Shown piece after piece: positions 1-10,061 of a stretch of 64,000 nt of DNA. The stretch is from Desulfuromonadaceae bacterium (GTDB lineage Bacteria; Desulfobacterota; Desulfuromonadia; Geobacterales; Pseudopelobacteraceae). A program made the translations under genes and the position numbers. The first letter of the stretch is position 1, and every line of letters begins with the position of its first letter. Below the pieces are notes generated by a model, which was not told the DNA's origin, made no database searches, and saw only the letters and a list, made by a program, of their open reading frames with translations. Where the stretch lies: contig JAQTZV010000002.1 of NCBI GenBank assembly GCA_028687585.1, positions 248,001-312,000 on the forward strand, given 5' to 3'.

Positions 1-1
1 C

Positions 2-2437
2 TGTATACATGGCCACTTTTACCAGCCACCACGCGAAAATCCCTGGCTGGAGTCCATAGAGATTCAGGATTCGGCCTTTCCCTATCATGACTGGAATGAA
101 CGGATCACTGCGGAATGTTATGCCCCGAATACCGCTTCGCGTAATCTGGACCGTGATGGACGAATCATGGGAATCATCAGTAATTACGCCCGGATCAGCT
201 TTAATTTCGGGCCGACGCTGCTCTCCTGGATGGAAAAATACTCTTTCGAAACCTACCGCGCGATCCTGGCGTCCGACCGGCAGAGTATTGCCTGGCGCTC
301 CGGCCACGGGGCGGCTCTGGCCCAGGTGTACAACCACGTCATCATGCCGCTGGCAACCCTGCGTGACAAACAGACTCAGGTGCGCTGGGGGATCAGGGAT
401 TTCGAACATCGTTTTCAACGTTTTCCGGAGGGTATGTGGCTGGCAGAAACCGCTGTGGATACGGAAACGCTTGAGGTCCTGGCAGGGGAGGGGATTCGTT
501 TTACCATTCTCGCAGCCCATCAGGCGCGACTGGAGCGGAAGATCGGCGCCGACAGCTGGAATGATGTCAGCGGTTCTCGAATTGATCCGTCGCGGGCGTA
601 TATCTGTCGGCTCCCCTCCGGGCGGAGTATTGTCCTGTTTTTCTACGACGGGCCTATCTCACAGGCGGTGGCATTCGAAAAACTTCTGAGCAGCGGTGAA
701 CAGTTTGCCGCCCGCCTGATGTCCGGATTTACCCGACAGCGCAAACATTCCCAGTTGGTACATATCGCCACTGATGGCGAAACCTACGGACACCATCATC
801 ATTTCGGCGAGATGGCGCTGGGCCATGCGCTGGATCATATCGAAGGAAACGGTCTGGCACGGCTGACCAACTATGGCGAATACCTGGAGCTGCACCCGCC
901 GATCCATGAAGCGCAGATTGTCGAAAACTCCTCCTGGAGCTGCGTGCACGGCATCGAACGCTGGAGGAGTGACTGCGGCTGCAACTCCGGTGGGAACGGC
1001 ACGTGGAATCAGCAGTGGCGAAAGCCGCTGCGGGATGCCCTGAACAGCCTCAATGTGCAGTTGGCCGCCTGTTATGAAGCCGGCATGGCTGAATGCCTTA
1101 CCGATCCCTGGGCGGCCCGCGATGAATATATTGCTGTCATGCTTGACCGCTCCGAGGAAAATGTTGCTGACTTCATGCGCAGGCATTCCCGGTACCCCCT
1201 TGATGAAGAAGCTACGTCAACCATGCTCCGTCTGCTTGAGATGCAACGGCACGCCCTGCTTATGTACACCAGTTGCGGATGGTTTTTTGATGAACTGTCA
1301 GGACTGGAAACGGTCCAGATCATCCAGTATGCTGCCCGGGCGATACAACTGGCCGAGAAATTCTGCGCCCAGGGCATTGAAGCGGCATTTCTGGAACAGC
1401 TTGCAGCGGCTGAGAGCAATATTCCCGAACATGGCAACGGGGCTGACACCTACGTGAAATTTGTCAAGCCCGCCATGATCGATCTAATCAAAGTCGGCGC
1501 ACACTATGCCGTCAGTTCGATCTTTGAGGATTATGGTGAGGAAACTGACATTTTTTGCTATCGGGCTTTCAGGGAGGATTTCCTGATTCTTCATTCCGGA
1601 CAGATGAGCCTCACTGTAGGCAGAGTATTCATCCGGTCGGCCATCACACGTGAAGCGGAACGAATCAGTTTCTGCACCCTGTATTTCGGCGGTCACGCCC
1701 TGAACTGCGGTGTCCGTTCGTATCTTGGCGAAGAAGCGTGCCAGGCTATGAAACAGGAGGTAGCTGACGCGTTTAACGAAACTGATTTTGTCGCCATTAT
1801 CCGGCTGATGGACACCCATTTCGGCATGCACAACTACTCTCTCAGAAATCTTTTCCGGGATGAACAGCGCAACGTTCTGAAACGTATTATTGCCGGCACG
1901 CTTCAGGATTTTGAAGACAAGTTCATGCTCCTCTACGAAAACAGCAGAAGCCTGATGGGCTTTTTGCGGGAAACCGATATGCCGGTGCCGCACCGGTTTA
2001 TTTCAACCGCTGAGACCGCCCTCAATCTGCGGCTGCAAAAACTGTTTGCCTCAGGTGTAATTGAAATTGATACAATCAGGGATATTGTCAGCGAGATCAA
2101 CGACTGGGATATTGGGGTGGATAACGTAGCTCTTGAATTTATCGTCCGCCGGAGAGTGGAAGCGGCGATGGCCGCACTGCTCGATAATCCGGAAGACGGC
2201 CAATGTATCGGCGAAGTTCTGCATCTGGCCGAATCTATAGCCGCTCTTCCGATAGGGGTGAACCTCTGGCAGGCACAGAATATGTACTGGGATATGCTGA
2301 AATCCCGCACAACCGGTAAACAGTCCCGGTGCGAAGGAGAAAATGATTTATCCGGTGAAGGGGAGGCTGTCAGAAAATTGGGGCATCTGTTGTATTTTAA
2401 TGTAGAGGCTGCTCTGGCAGCAAAGGAGGGCCTGTGA
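2..2437 (+). CDS. GH57 family glycoside hydrolase with DUF3536 domain (5' partial)
   Basis: The reading frame is open to the left edge of the window, so the true start lies outside; 811 residues are visible. It begins with the GH57 signature HGHFYQPPRENPW at visible residues 3-15. Further family motifs are WLAETAVD (about residues 146-153), the likely catalytic region, and TDGETYGHHH (about 257-266). The C-terminal half matches the DUF3536 extension seen on cytoplasmic GH57 amylase-like proteins. The family acts on alpha-1,4-glucans such as glycogen or maltodextrin; the exact specificity cannot be read from sequence. No signal peptide can be judged because the N-terminus is missing. The stop codon overlaps the GTG start of treY by 4 bp, so the two genes are translationally coupled and probably cooperate in turning glucan into trehalose precursors. 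Family assignment is firm, substrate is inferred. Confidence 0.9.
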   Translation, partial: CIHGHFYQPPRENPWLESIEIQDSAFPYHDWNERITAECYAPNTASRNLDRDGRIMGIISNYARISFNFGPTLLSWMEKYSFETYRAILASDRQSIAWRSGHGAALAQVYNHVIMPLATLRDKQTQVRWGIRDFEHRFQRFPEGMWLAETAVDTETLEVLAGEGIRFTILAAHQARLERKIGADSWNDVSGSRIDPSRAYICRLPSGRSIVLFFYDGPISQAVAFEKLLSSGEQFAARLMSGFTRQRKHSQLVHIATDGETYGHHHHFGEMALGHALDHIEGNGLARLTNYGEYLELHPPIHEAQIVENSSWSCVHGIERWRSDCGCNSGGNGTWNQQWRKPLRDALNSLNVQLAACYEAGMAECLTDPWAARDEYIAVMLDRSEENVADFMRRHSRYPLDEEATSTMLRLLEMQRHALLMYTSCGWFFDELSGLETVQIIQYAARAIQLAEKFCAQGIEAAFLEQLAAAESNIPEHGNGADTYVKFVKPAMIDLIKVGAHYAVSSIFEDYGEETDIFCYRAFREDFLILHSGQMSLTVGRVFIRSAITREAERISFCTLYFGGHALNCGVRSYLGEEACQAMKQEVADAFNETDFVAIIRLMDTHFGMHNYSLRNLFRDEQRNVLKRIIAGTLQDFEDKFMLLYENSRSLMGFLRETDMPVPHRFISTAETALNLRLQKLFASGVIEIDTIRDIVSEINDWDIGVDNVALEFIVRRRVEAAMAALLDNPEDGQCIGEVLHLAESIAALPIGVNLWQAQNMYWDMLKSRTTGKQSRCEGENDLSGEGEAVRKLGHLLYFNVEAALAAKEGL

Positions 2438-5424
2438 ACAGTACGGGACTCAGAGTGCCGGTTTCAACCTACCGGTTACAGTTCAACGGACAGTTCGGAT
2501 TCAGCCATGCGAAGGAGATCCTCTCGTATCTGCACGACCTCGGCATAACCGACGTTTACGCATCACCCTATTTTAAGGCTCGCGCGGGGAGTCTCCATGG
2601 CTACGATATGCTGGACCAGAACTGCCTCAATCCTGAAGTCGGCACGGATGAGGAATATGAGGCGCTGATCAGTGAATTGAAACGGTGTGACATGGGGCAG
2701 GTACTCGATATTGTGCCAAACCATATGTGTATTGAGGGCCCGGGAAACGACTACTGGACAGATCTGCTGGAAAACGGACCGAGTTCGCGCTATGCAAGTT
2801 TTTTCGACATCGACTGGCACCCGGTAAAGAAGGAGTTGGAGAACAAAGTGCTGATACCAATTTTGGGTGACCAGTACGGCACGGTACTCGAAAACGGCGA
2901 ATTGAGCCTCTCCTTTGAAGAAGGATCTTTTTTCATACGCTATTACGAACACAAACTGCCGATCATTCCAAAGGCCTACAGTACGATCTTAACGTTCGGT
3001 ATCGAGTCTCTTGAGCGTGAGTTGACTGGGGAGGCCCCCCAGTTTCAGGAGCTTATGAGCATTGTAACGGCGCTCCGGCATCTGCCACCGACAACGGAAA
3101 AAGATCCGGAGAGGATTGCGGAGCGCTACCGTGAAAAAGAGGTCGTCAAGCGGCGTCTCTGGAGTCTCTATCAAAACAGCGCGGCGATCCGGGAGTTCAT
3201 TGAAAACGCGGTGATCGTCTTTAACGGCGTAAAGGGGGAACCGCGCAGTTTTGATCTGCTGGATTCGCTTCTGCGCGAGCAGGTCTATCGCATTTCCTAC
3301 TGGCGTGTCGCCACCGAGGAGATCAATTATCGACGGTTCTTCGATATTAATTCGCTTGGTGCCATACGAGTCGAGGATCCTGCCGTGTTTGAAGAGACGC
3401 ACCGGCTTGTCTTCAATCTTGTGGAGACCGGAAAGGTTACCGGCTTGCGCATCGACCACGCCGATGGCCTGCACGACCCCGAAGATTATATCAGGAGGCT
3501 GCAGTCAGCCTGTTTCATGCGAATGTACGGCGACGATCCGGAAGCCGGCTGTGAAGAGGAAGATACGTCTGAAGCCGTCAGAGAAAAGTATGATCTGGTC
3601 CTTGCCACCGATCCTTCCTACAAGCCATTCTATATCGTTGCTGAAAAAATACTTCTCAAAGCCGAGAAGTTACCGGAGAGCTGGCAGGCATTCAATACCA
3701 CCGGATACGATTTTGCCAACCAGGTGAACGGCCTGTTTGTGGATACTGCGAATGCCAAGGTATTTGAAACGCTGTATACCCGCTTTCTGCAGCACCGTGT
3801 TGACTTTGCGGATGCCGTCTACGACAAGAAGAAACTGGTTATGCAGGTTTCCATGTCGAGTGAAATCAACACGCTGGGGCATTATCTGAGCAGGATCTCC
3901 GAAAAGAGCCGGCACACCCGGGATTTCACCCTCAACAGCCTGATCAAATCTATTGTGGAAGTAATTGCCTTTTTCCCGGTTTATCGAACCTACACCAACT
4001 GCCTTGTGGTTCTCGAGCGAGATCGACAATACATTGAATCGGCCATTGGTAAGGCTAAGCGTCAGAACCCGGCGATCAGTGCTTCGGTTTTTGACTTCAT
4101 CCGGGATGTCCTTACGCTTGATTTTGCAGATGCCATGCGTGAAGAGGATCAACAGTTATGGCTTGATTTTGTACAGCGTTTTCAGCAGATCACCAGCCCG
4201 GTCATGGCCAAGGGGGTTGAGGATACGGCATTCTATCTCTACAACCGGTTGGTCTCCCTGAACGAAGTGGGGGGGAGTCCGGAGCGCTTCGGTATCACCG
4301 TGGAGGCATTCCATGGCCAGAATATCGAACGGTGCAAGAGCCGCCCGCTAGCCATGCTGGCAACATCCACCCATGATACCAAGCGGAGTGAGGATGTCAG
4401 GGCGCGGATAACCGTGCTCTCAGAAATGCCTGATAAATGGAAGGAGGGACTTTCCCGATGGGGGCGCCTGAACCGTAAACTCAAGATGGTTGTCGACGGC
4501 AAGCCTGCCCCGAGTCGCAATGAAGAATATCTGCTCTATCAGACACTGGTCGGAACCTGGCCCTTTTGCAGCAGTGAAGATGTCGAGTTTGCTGTCTTTC
4601 GCACCCGTATCAAAGAGTACATGTTGAAGGCCATGCGAGAAGCCAAGGTGCATACCAGCTGGATCAGTCCCAACACTCTGCGTGAAGATGCGGTGATGTA
4701 TTTTGTTGATTCGATACTGAAAGATTCCCGGAATAACAATTTTCTCCACGATTTCGCAGCATTCCAGAAAACGACGGCAAGCTGCGGTATCTTCAACTCC
4801 CTTTCCCAGACACTCCTCAAGATAACGTCCCCCGGCATTCCTGATTTTTACCAGGGAAACGAACTATGGGATTTCAGCCTGGTAGATCCGGACAACCGCC
4901 GACAGATTGATTACGGATTACGAAAAAAACTGCTGAACGCGCTGACGCTGAAGGAAGAAAGTGCAGGACTTCTGGCAACGGCCCGTGAGGCCGTTGCCAC
5001 CCGCTCTAATGGCAGCATAAAACTGCACGTGACCCGCAAAGCTCTCAACTTTCGCCGGAATAATCGTATGCTGTTCGACTCCGGCAGGTATCTGCCGCTG
5101 GCGGTGGAAGGCTTTCGAAAGGAGCATGTCTGCGCCTTCGAACGTTCAATTAACGGCAGCTCGATCATGGTGGTCGTACCACGTTTTACCAGTCGCCTGA
5201 TTCAGGATGAAGCCGGCTTGCCGCTGGGCCCCGATGTCTGGGGAGATACCCGGATAATTCAGTCGTTCGATAGTGCGGCGAGCCGCTATCGCAACATTTT
5301 CACCGGTGAGGTGCTGAGCCTCAATCAGCACGAGGGGCAACTGAGCCTTGCTCTTGCGGATATTCTTTTGGAGTTCCCCGTGGCACTGTTGGAACGGCTC
5401 GACAGGAATGTCGATACGCCCTGA
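2434..5424 (+). CDS. treY: Malto-oligosyltrehalose synthase
   Basis: This 996-aa GH13 enzyme rearranges the reducing-end alpha-1,4 bond of maltodextrins to alpha,alpha-1,1, giving maltooligosyl-trehalose in the cytoplasm. The N-terminus has the TreY signature (VSTYRLQF, then a TIM barrel). Conserved GH13 regions are DIVPNHM (about residue 90), GLRIDHADGL with the nucleophile at about Asp341, IVAEKIL with the acid at about Glu404, and STHDTKRSED near residue 645. The length is in the upper range for the family. The start is GTG in a GTGA overlap with the GH57 gene, preceded by AAAGGAGGG at 2421-2429. The usual partner TreZ, which releases trehalose, is absent from this window and may lie upstream or elsewhere. 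Identity is secure from the motifs. Confidence 0.95.
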   Translation: MNSTGLRVPVSTYRLQFNGQFGFSHAKEILSYLHDLGITDVYASPYFKARAGSLHGYDMLDQNCLNPEVGTDEEYEALISELKRCDMGQVLDIVPNHMCIEGPGNDYWTDLLENGPSSRYASFFDIDWHPVKKELENKVLIPILGDQYGTVLENGELSLSFEEGSFFIRYYEHKLPIIPKAYSTILTFGIESLERELTGEAPQFQELMSIVTALRHLPPTTEKDPERIAERYREKEVVKRRLWSLYQNSAAIREFIENAVIVFNGVKGEPRSFDLLDSLLREQVYRISYWRVATEEINYRRFFDINSLGAIRVEDPAVFEETHRLVFNLVETGKVTGLRIDHADGLHDPEDYIRRLQSACFMRMYGDDPEAGCEEEDTSEAVREKYDLVLATDPSYKPFYIVAEKILLKAEKLPESWQAFNTTGYDFANQVNGLFVDTANAKVFETLYTRFLQHRVDFADAVYDKKKLVMQVSMSSEINTLGHYLSRISEKSRHTRDFTLNSLIKSIVEVIAFFPVYRTYTNCLVVLERDRQYIESAIGKAKRQNPAISASVFDFIRDVLTLDFADAMREEDQQLWLDFVQRFQQITSPVMAKGVEDTAFYLYNRLVSLNEVGGSPERFGITVEAFHGQNIERCKSRPLAMLATSTHDTKRSEDVRARITVLSEMPDKWKEGLSRWGRLNRKLKMVVDGKPAPSRNEEYLLYQTLVGTWPFCSSEDVEFAVFRTRIKEYMLKAMREAKVHTSWISPNTLREDAVMYFVDSILKDSRNNNFLHDFAAFQKTTASCGIFNSLSQTLLKITSPGIPDFYQGNELWDFSLVDPDNRRQIDYGLRKKLLNALTLKEESAGLLATAREAVATRSNGSIKLHVTRKALNFRRNNRMLFDSGRYLPLAVEGFRKEHVCAFERSINGSSIMVVVPRFTSRLIQDEAGLPLGPDVWGDTRIIQSFDSAASRYRNIFTGEVLSLNQHEGQLSLALADILLEFPVALLERLDRNVDTP

Positions 5425-5627
5425 AGAAAAACGTCGGAACTCTTTCCCGTAACGCAAGCCCCTGTTTCAGGCTTTCCTGAAATATCAAAAATCGTTCTGT
5501 CGCATCATTTCAGTCACACCTTTCTTGACAGGAGCGGGTAATGCTGTTATAGTTAGCGTCACTAATTATATGTGTTGCAAAATATTGTCTTGCACGGTGT
5601 CCGGCAGATGTTTTTACAGGAGCTTCG
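5425..5627 (+). promoter_or_regulatory. Intergenic region with marR/glg operon promoter
   Basis: This 203-bp gap separates treY from the MarR gene. It contains a textbook sigma-70 promoter: TTGACA at 5525-5530, a 17-nt spacer and TATAGT at 5548-5553. A small inverted repeat at about 5454-5480 (TTCAGG / CCTGAA) may be a weak treY terminator but has no clear U-tract. The promoter should drive marR and, because the following gaps are short, glgB, glgE, treS and the small channel gene. Confidence 0.75.
5549..5569. promoter_or_regulatory. Palindromic operator overlapping the -10 box, probable MarR site
   Basis: The sequence is an interrupted palindrome: ATA-N-TTAG, five central bases, then CTAA-N-TAT. 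It starts inside the TATAGT -10 hexamer and extends across the expected transcription start. A dimeric winged-helix repressor bound here would block RNA polymerase. The adjacent MarR gene makes autoregulation the simplest reading. The palindrome is seen directly; the regulator is inferred. Confidence 0.6.
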
Positions 5628-6092
5628 ATGAATCCGGCAAAAAGAGAAACGGCAGAGGTCATTGATAATTTGCGGAGAGTTTTTCAGGCGGTCAGCGAAT
5701 ACTCCCGCTCTATTGAAATAATGACCGGTTTGACAGGGCCGCAGCTGTGGGCGCTCAAAATTCTGGGGGGCAATGACCCGGTAAATGTTTCGGAAGTTGC
5801 CCGGCAGATGAATCTGCAAGCAGCGACGGTAGTGGGAATCCTCGACCGTCTTGAAAAAAAGGGACTGGTCTCACGGGTTCGTTCGTGCAAGGACCGCAGG
5901 GTTGTCGAACTGGAGATTAGTGAAGCGGGCAGGCAGTTGGTTGTCAAAGCGCCTGAAGTTGCCCAGGCGCTGTTGCTGAAAGGTCTGGATGAGTTGACCG
6001 ATGAACAGTTTTACTCGATTAATGCGGGGATGAAGCAGATGGTGCAGATACTTGGTGCGGAAAAGGTGGTTCCCCAACCGCTTCATTGTTGA
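5628..6092 (+). CDS. MarR family transcriptional regulator
   Basis: This 154-aa protein has the MarR winged-helix layout. An N-terminal dimerisation helix leads to LTGPQLWALKIL, then a recognition region (VSEVARQMNLQAATVVGILDR, about residues 57-77) and the wing with the hallmark DRRVVELE (about 85-92). It is preceded by ACAGGAG at 5617-5623. It is paralogous to the MarR gene at 42034. It lies 61 bp upstream of the glgB start in the same orientation, behind one strong promoter with an overlapping palindrome, so it probably controls itself and the glycogen/GlgE operon. The ligand is unknown. Confidence 0.88.
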   Translation: MNPAKRETAEVIDNLRRVFQAVSEYSRSIEIMTGLTGPQLWALKILGGNDPVNVSEVARQMNLQAATVVGILDRLEKKGLVSRVRSCKDRRVVELEISEAGRQLVVKAPEVAQALLLKGLDELTDEQFYSINAGMKQMVQILGAEKVVPQPLHC

Positions 6093-6153
6093 GCGGCAAC
6101 CGGGCCGGAACGGCTTGGTCACTGAGAAGAAGCAACAGAAAAGGAGCCTATCC

Positions 6154-8052
6154 ATGTTAACCGAACAGGACATCTATCTTTTTAAGGAAGGCACCCATTC
6201 TCGCCTGTATGAAAAATTCGGCTGTCAACTCGCCGAATGCGACGGCGCTGTCGGAGCACATTTTTCCGTGTGGGCGCCCAACGCGCAGCGTGTGACGGTG
6301 ATCGGTGTCTGGAACGGCTGGCAACGGGATACCGATCCTCTTGCCGCACGAGAGGACGGTTCGGGGGTCTGGGAGGGGTTTGTGCCGGGTGTTTTACACG
6401 GGCAGGCCTACAAGTATTTTATTGAATCCCGCCTCGGAGGCTATCAGGTTGAGAAAGCCGACCCGTTCGCCTTTTGCGCCGAACCGGCTCCGCAAACGGG
6501 TTCGCGTGCCTGGAACATTGACTATGAGTGGGGCGATGCCGTCTGGATGTCCCGGAGGAGCGTCACCAACGCACTCAACGCGCCGCTGTCAATCTACGAG
6601 ATGCATCTCGGCTCGTGGCGGCGAGTACCTGAAGAGGGTAACCGTTTTCTTTCCTATCGTGAGATAGCCCTGCCATTGGCCGAATACCTGATAGAAACCG
6701 GTTTTACGCATGTCGAATTACTGCCGGTTACCGAGCACCCGTTCTACGGTTCGTGGGGCTACCAGACGACCGGTTATTTTGCCCCGACTTCCCGCTACGG
6801 CGACCCCGAAGATTTCATGTACCTGGTCGACACCCTGCATCAGCACGGCATAGGAGTCATCATCGACTGGGTGCCATCGCATTTCCCCAGCGACGAACAT
6901 GGACTGGTCTATTTTGACGGCACCGCACTCTATGAGCACGCCGACCCAAAACAGGGCTTTCATCCGGAGTGGACCAGCCAGATTTTCAACTACGGCCGTA
7001 ATGAAGTGCGTGGTTTCCTGGTCTCCAGTGCACTTTACTGGCTCGACCGCTTCCACGTGGATGGACTGCGGGTGGACGGTGTTGCTTCCATGCTCTATCT
7101 CGATTATGGCCGCTCGAAGGGGGCGTGGGTGCCGAACCGCTTCGGTGGGCGCGAAAATATCGAGGCGGTTGAATTCCTGCGGCTGTTGAATCAGGCGGTC
7201 TATCGAGATTTCCCTGATGTGCAGACGATGGCTGAGGAATCCACTTCCTGGCCGATGGTGTCCCGCCCGGTATATCTTGGCGGACTTGGCTTCGGTTTGA
7301 AGTGGAACATGGGGTGGATGCACGACTCGCTCAAGTACCTAAGCCTGGAACCGGTTCACCGCAAATACCACCACAGCCAGCTCACGTTCTCGATCTGGTA
7401 CGCTTTTTTCGAAAATTTCCTGTTGCCGCTGTCGCATGATGAAGTTGTCTACGGCAAAGGTTCTCTGATCAACAAAATGCCGGGCGATGCCTGGCAACAG
7501 TGTGCCAATCTGCGACTGCTCTTCGGCTATATGTGGGGACATCCGGGGAAGAAGCTCCTCTTTATGGGAGGGGAATTCGGCCAGCGAAGCGAATGGGCGC
7601 ATGAGGGGAGCCTGGAATGGCACCTGCTCCAGTATCCCGAGCATGAGGGGTTGCGCCGCTGGGTGACCGACCTGAACCGTCTCTATCGCTCCGAACCTGC
7701 GCTGTATCAACAGGACTTTGACCGTGCCGGTTTTGAATGGGTGGATTGCAACGACAGTGAGCAGAGCGTGCTGACCTTTCTGCGCCGTCCGCAGGGTGAG
7801 GGTGACACGCTGCTCGTTGTCTGTAACTTTACCCCGATACCGCGCACCAATTACATCATCGGAGTTCCGGAGGGAGGCTATTGGCGTGAAATTGCCAACA
7901 GCGATGCGACACTGTACGGCGGCAGCGGAGTGGGCAACCTGGGCGGTGTCGAGTCAGCACCGGTTTCAGTACACGGTCGCTACCATTCGTTGGTACTTAC
8001 ACTGCCGCCGCTGTCAACTCTGATGTTCAAGAGAGAGGTGAGCCATGACTGA
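6154..8052 (+). CDS. glgB: 1,4-alpha-glucan branching enzyme
   Basis: This is a 632-aa GH13_9 branching enzyme. It cuts an alpha-1,4 chain and re-attaches it as an alpha-1,6 branch. An N-terminal CBM48-like beta domain (HFSVWAPNAQRVTVIG, about residues 36-51) precedes the catalytic barrel. Conserved elements are IIDWVPSHF, GLRVDGVASM with nucleophile Asp308, AEES with acid Glu361, and LSHDEV. The start was placed at ATG 6154, in frame within a longer open frame, because AAGGAG lies at 6141-6146 and the protein then begins at the usual family position; the upstream 34 codons overlap marR. The stop overlaps glgE by 8 bp. Together with GlgE it builds branched glucan from maltose-1-phosphate. Confidence 0.95.
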   Translation: MLTEQDIYLFKEGTHSRLYEKFGCQLAECDGAVGAHFSVWAPNAQRVTVIGVWNGWQRDTDPLAAREDGSGVWEGFVPGVLHGQAYKYFIESRLGGYQVEKADPFAFCAEPAPQTGSRAWNIDYEWGDAVWMSRRSVTNALNAPLSIYEMHLGSWRRVPEEGNRFLSYREIALPLAEYLIETGFTHVELLPVTEHPFYGSWGYQTTGYFAPTSRYGDPEDFMYLVDTLHQHGIGVIIDWVPSHFPSDEHGLVYFDGTALYEHADPKQGFHPEWTSQIFNYGRNEVRGFLVSSALYWLDRFHVDGLRVDGVASMLYLDYGRSKGAWVPNRFGGRENIEAVEFLRLLNQAVYRDFPDVQTMAEESTSWPMVSRPVYLGGLGFGLKWNMGWMHDSLKYLSLEPVHRKYHHSQLTFSIWYAFFENFLLPLSHDEVVYGKGSLINKMPGDAWQQCANLRLLFGYMWGHPGKKLLFMGGEFGQRSEWAHEGSLEWHLLQYPEHEGLRRWVTDLNRLYRSEPALYQQDFDRAGFEWVDCNDSEQSVLTFLRRPQGEGDTLLVVCNFTPIPRTNYIIGVPEGGYWREIANSDATLYGGSGVGNLGGVESAPVSVHGRYHSLVLTLPPLSTLMFKREVSHD

Positions 8053-10048
8053 TGTGCTTTTACAGGTAAGCGACGGACGTATGCGTGCGGTGATTGAGAA
8101 CGTTACCCCCTCAGTGGACGGCGGACGTTTTGCGGCCAAACGCATCGTCGGCGACCTAGTCCTCGTTGAGGCTGACTGCTTCACCGATGGACACGATTCG
8201 CTTGCGTGCCGGCTGCTCTGGCGGCTGGAAGATGAGACTGCGTGGAGTGAAGCGGAGATGGTGCCAATGGGTAATGATCGTTGGCGTGGCAGCTTTACTG
8301 CGGAGTGTGTTGGCCGGTACCGCTATACGGTCACCGCCTGGGTGGATCATTTCCTTTCCTGGCGACACGATTTTGCACGACGGGTGGATGGTGACGATCT
8401 GCGGAGTGCGGCTCTGGTCGGCGCCATTCTCATTGATGGGGCCGCAGGGCGAGCAAAAGGCAAGGAGCGCACACAGTTGAAGGGGTGGGCGACCCGATTG
8501 CGCAGCGCCTCTGATGTGCTGGTGCTGAGGGCGCTCGGACTGGACGAAGAACTCGCCGCAGTCGCCGCACGCTTCCCCGACCGGAGTCTCGCCGCTACCT
8601 TTCCCGTCGAACATCCGCTGGTGGTAGACCGCCTGCGCGCCCGTTTTTCGGCCTGGTATGAACTCTTCCCCCGTTCGGCAGCGACCGAATCGGGACGACA
8701 TGGTACCTTTCGGGATTGCGAAGCACGCCTCCCCGAAATCGCAAAAATGGGTTTTGATGTCCTCTATTTTCCACCCATCCATCCGATCGGACGCATCAAC
8801 CGCAAGGGGGCCAACAACACACTGGTCACGGGACCCGACAGTGTGGGGAGCCCCTGGGCCATCGGATCGGCCGAGGGTGGACATATGTCGCTGCATAGCG
8901 AACTGGGAACGATAGAGGATTTCAGGCAACTGGTTACACATGCGCAGACACACGGCATGGAAATCGCCATGGATATCGCGTTCCAATGCGCACCGGATCA
9001 TCCTTACGTCACGGCGCACCCTGAATGGTTCAAATGGCGTCCCGACGGCACCGTGCAGTACGCCGAAAACCCCCCCAAAAAATATCAGGACATCTTTCCC
9101 TTTGAATTCGAATCCGACGATTGGCGCGGACTGTGGCAGGAGCTCGCCAACGTGATTCGTTACTGGGCCAACGAGGGGGTGCGGATTTTCCGCATTGACA
9201 ATCCACACACCAAACCATTCCCCTTCTGGGAATGGGCGATCAGCGAGATTAAACGCGACTATCCGGATACACTCTTCCTTGCCGAGGCATTCACCCGCCC
9301 CAAAGTCATGCACCGGCTTGCAAAGCTTGGCTTTAGCCAGTCCTATACCTATTTCGCCTGGCGCAATACCAAACACGAACTGGTCGAATACTTCAGCGAA
9401 CTCACCCATGGGGAGGGGCGCGAGTACTTCCGGCCGAACGCCTGGCCGAATACCCCTGACATTCTCAACGAGTATCTGCAGTTCGGCGGACGCCCCGCCT
9501 TTATCGTACGTCTGGTGCTGGCGGCAACACTGGCGGCGAGTTACGGTATCTACGGCCCCTCCTACGAACTCACAGAAGCGACCCCGCTCAAACCGGATAC
9601 TGAAGACTATCTTGATAGTGAAAAATATCAGATTCGAACATGGAATCGTGAAGCGCCGCAAAGCCTGTCCAGCCTGATTGCCCACGTGAACCGTGCACGG
9701 CGTGACAATCCTGCGCTGCAGTCCGATGCAACGCTCCGTTTCTTCCCGGTCGATAACGATAATCTGCTCTGCTACACCAAGTCTGACCAGGCACATGAGA
9801 ATCTGGTGGTGATCGTAGTCAATCTCGACCCGCACCACGTCCAGTCAGGGTGGATCGACCTTGACCTTGAGGCTCTCGGCATCGATACAAAAACGCCCTA
9901 CCAGATGCACGACCTCCTCTCTGGAGCGCGCTTCCTCTGGAGCGGGCCGCGCAATTTCGTGCAGCTTGATCCGCAGCGCGCACCGGCGCACATATTCGCG
10001 GTGCGGCGCAAGGTGAGGACCGAACATAATTTTGACTATTTCCTGTGA
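8045..10048 (+). CDS. glgE: Alpha-1,4-glucan:maltose-1-phosphate maltosyltransferase
   Basis: This is a 667-aa GH13_3 enzyme that adds maltosyl units from maltose-1-phosphate to the non-reducing end of alpha-glucan. The N-terminal beta domain (DUF3416 type) is followed by the barrel. The region FDVLYFPPIHPIG is typical of GlgE. The nucleophile is Asp385 in RIDNPHTKP and the acid Glu414 in LAEAF, at positions close to those known for actinobacterial GlgE. It overlaps glgB by 8 bp and is followed by treS-maltokinase after 13 bp. This arrangement provides the whole trehalose-to-glucan route: TreS makes maltose, the fused kinase makes maltose-1-phosphate, GlgE polymerises and GlgB branches. Confidence 0.95.
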   Translation: MTDVLLQVSDGRMRAVIENVTPSVDGGRFAAKRIVGDLVLVEADCFTDGHDSLACRLLWRLEDETAWSEAEMVPMGNDRWRGSFTAECVGRYRYTVTAWVDHFLSWRHDFARRVDGDDLRSAALVGAILIDGAAGRAKGKERTQLKGWATRLRSASDVLVLRALGLDEELAAVAARFPDRSLAATFPVEHPLVVDRLRARFSAWYELFPRSAATESGRHGTFRDCEARLPEIAKMGFDVLYFPPIHPIGRINRKGANNTLVTGPDSVGSPWAIGSAEGGHMSLHSELGTIEDFRQLVTHAQTHGMEIAMDIAFQCAPDHPYVTAHPEWFKWRPDGTVQYAENPPKKYQDIFPFEFESDDWRGLWQELANVIRYWANEGVRIFRIDNPHTKPFPFWEWAISEIKRDYPDTLFLAEAFTRPKVMHRLAKLGFSQSYTYFAWRNTKHELVEYFSELTHGEGREYFRPNAWPNTPDILNEYLQFGGRPAFIVRLVLAATLAASYGIYGPSYELTEATPLKPDTEDYLDSEKYQIRTWNREAPQSLSSLIAHVNRARRDNPALQSDATLRFFPVDNDNLLCYTKSDQAHENLVVIVVNLDPHHVQSGWIDLDLEALGIDTKTPYQMHDLLSGARFLWSGPRNFVQLDPQRAPAHIFAVRRKVRTEHNFDYFL

Positions 10049-10061
10049 TACGGAGTGAAAG

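Noticed and set aside
8156-9838. A 560-codon open frame on the minus strand opposite glgE.
   Set aside because: It is the antisense shadow of a clear GH13 gene with intact catalytic motifs; the translation is Cys/His/Arg-rich without any recognisable domain, and it has no good ribosome site.
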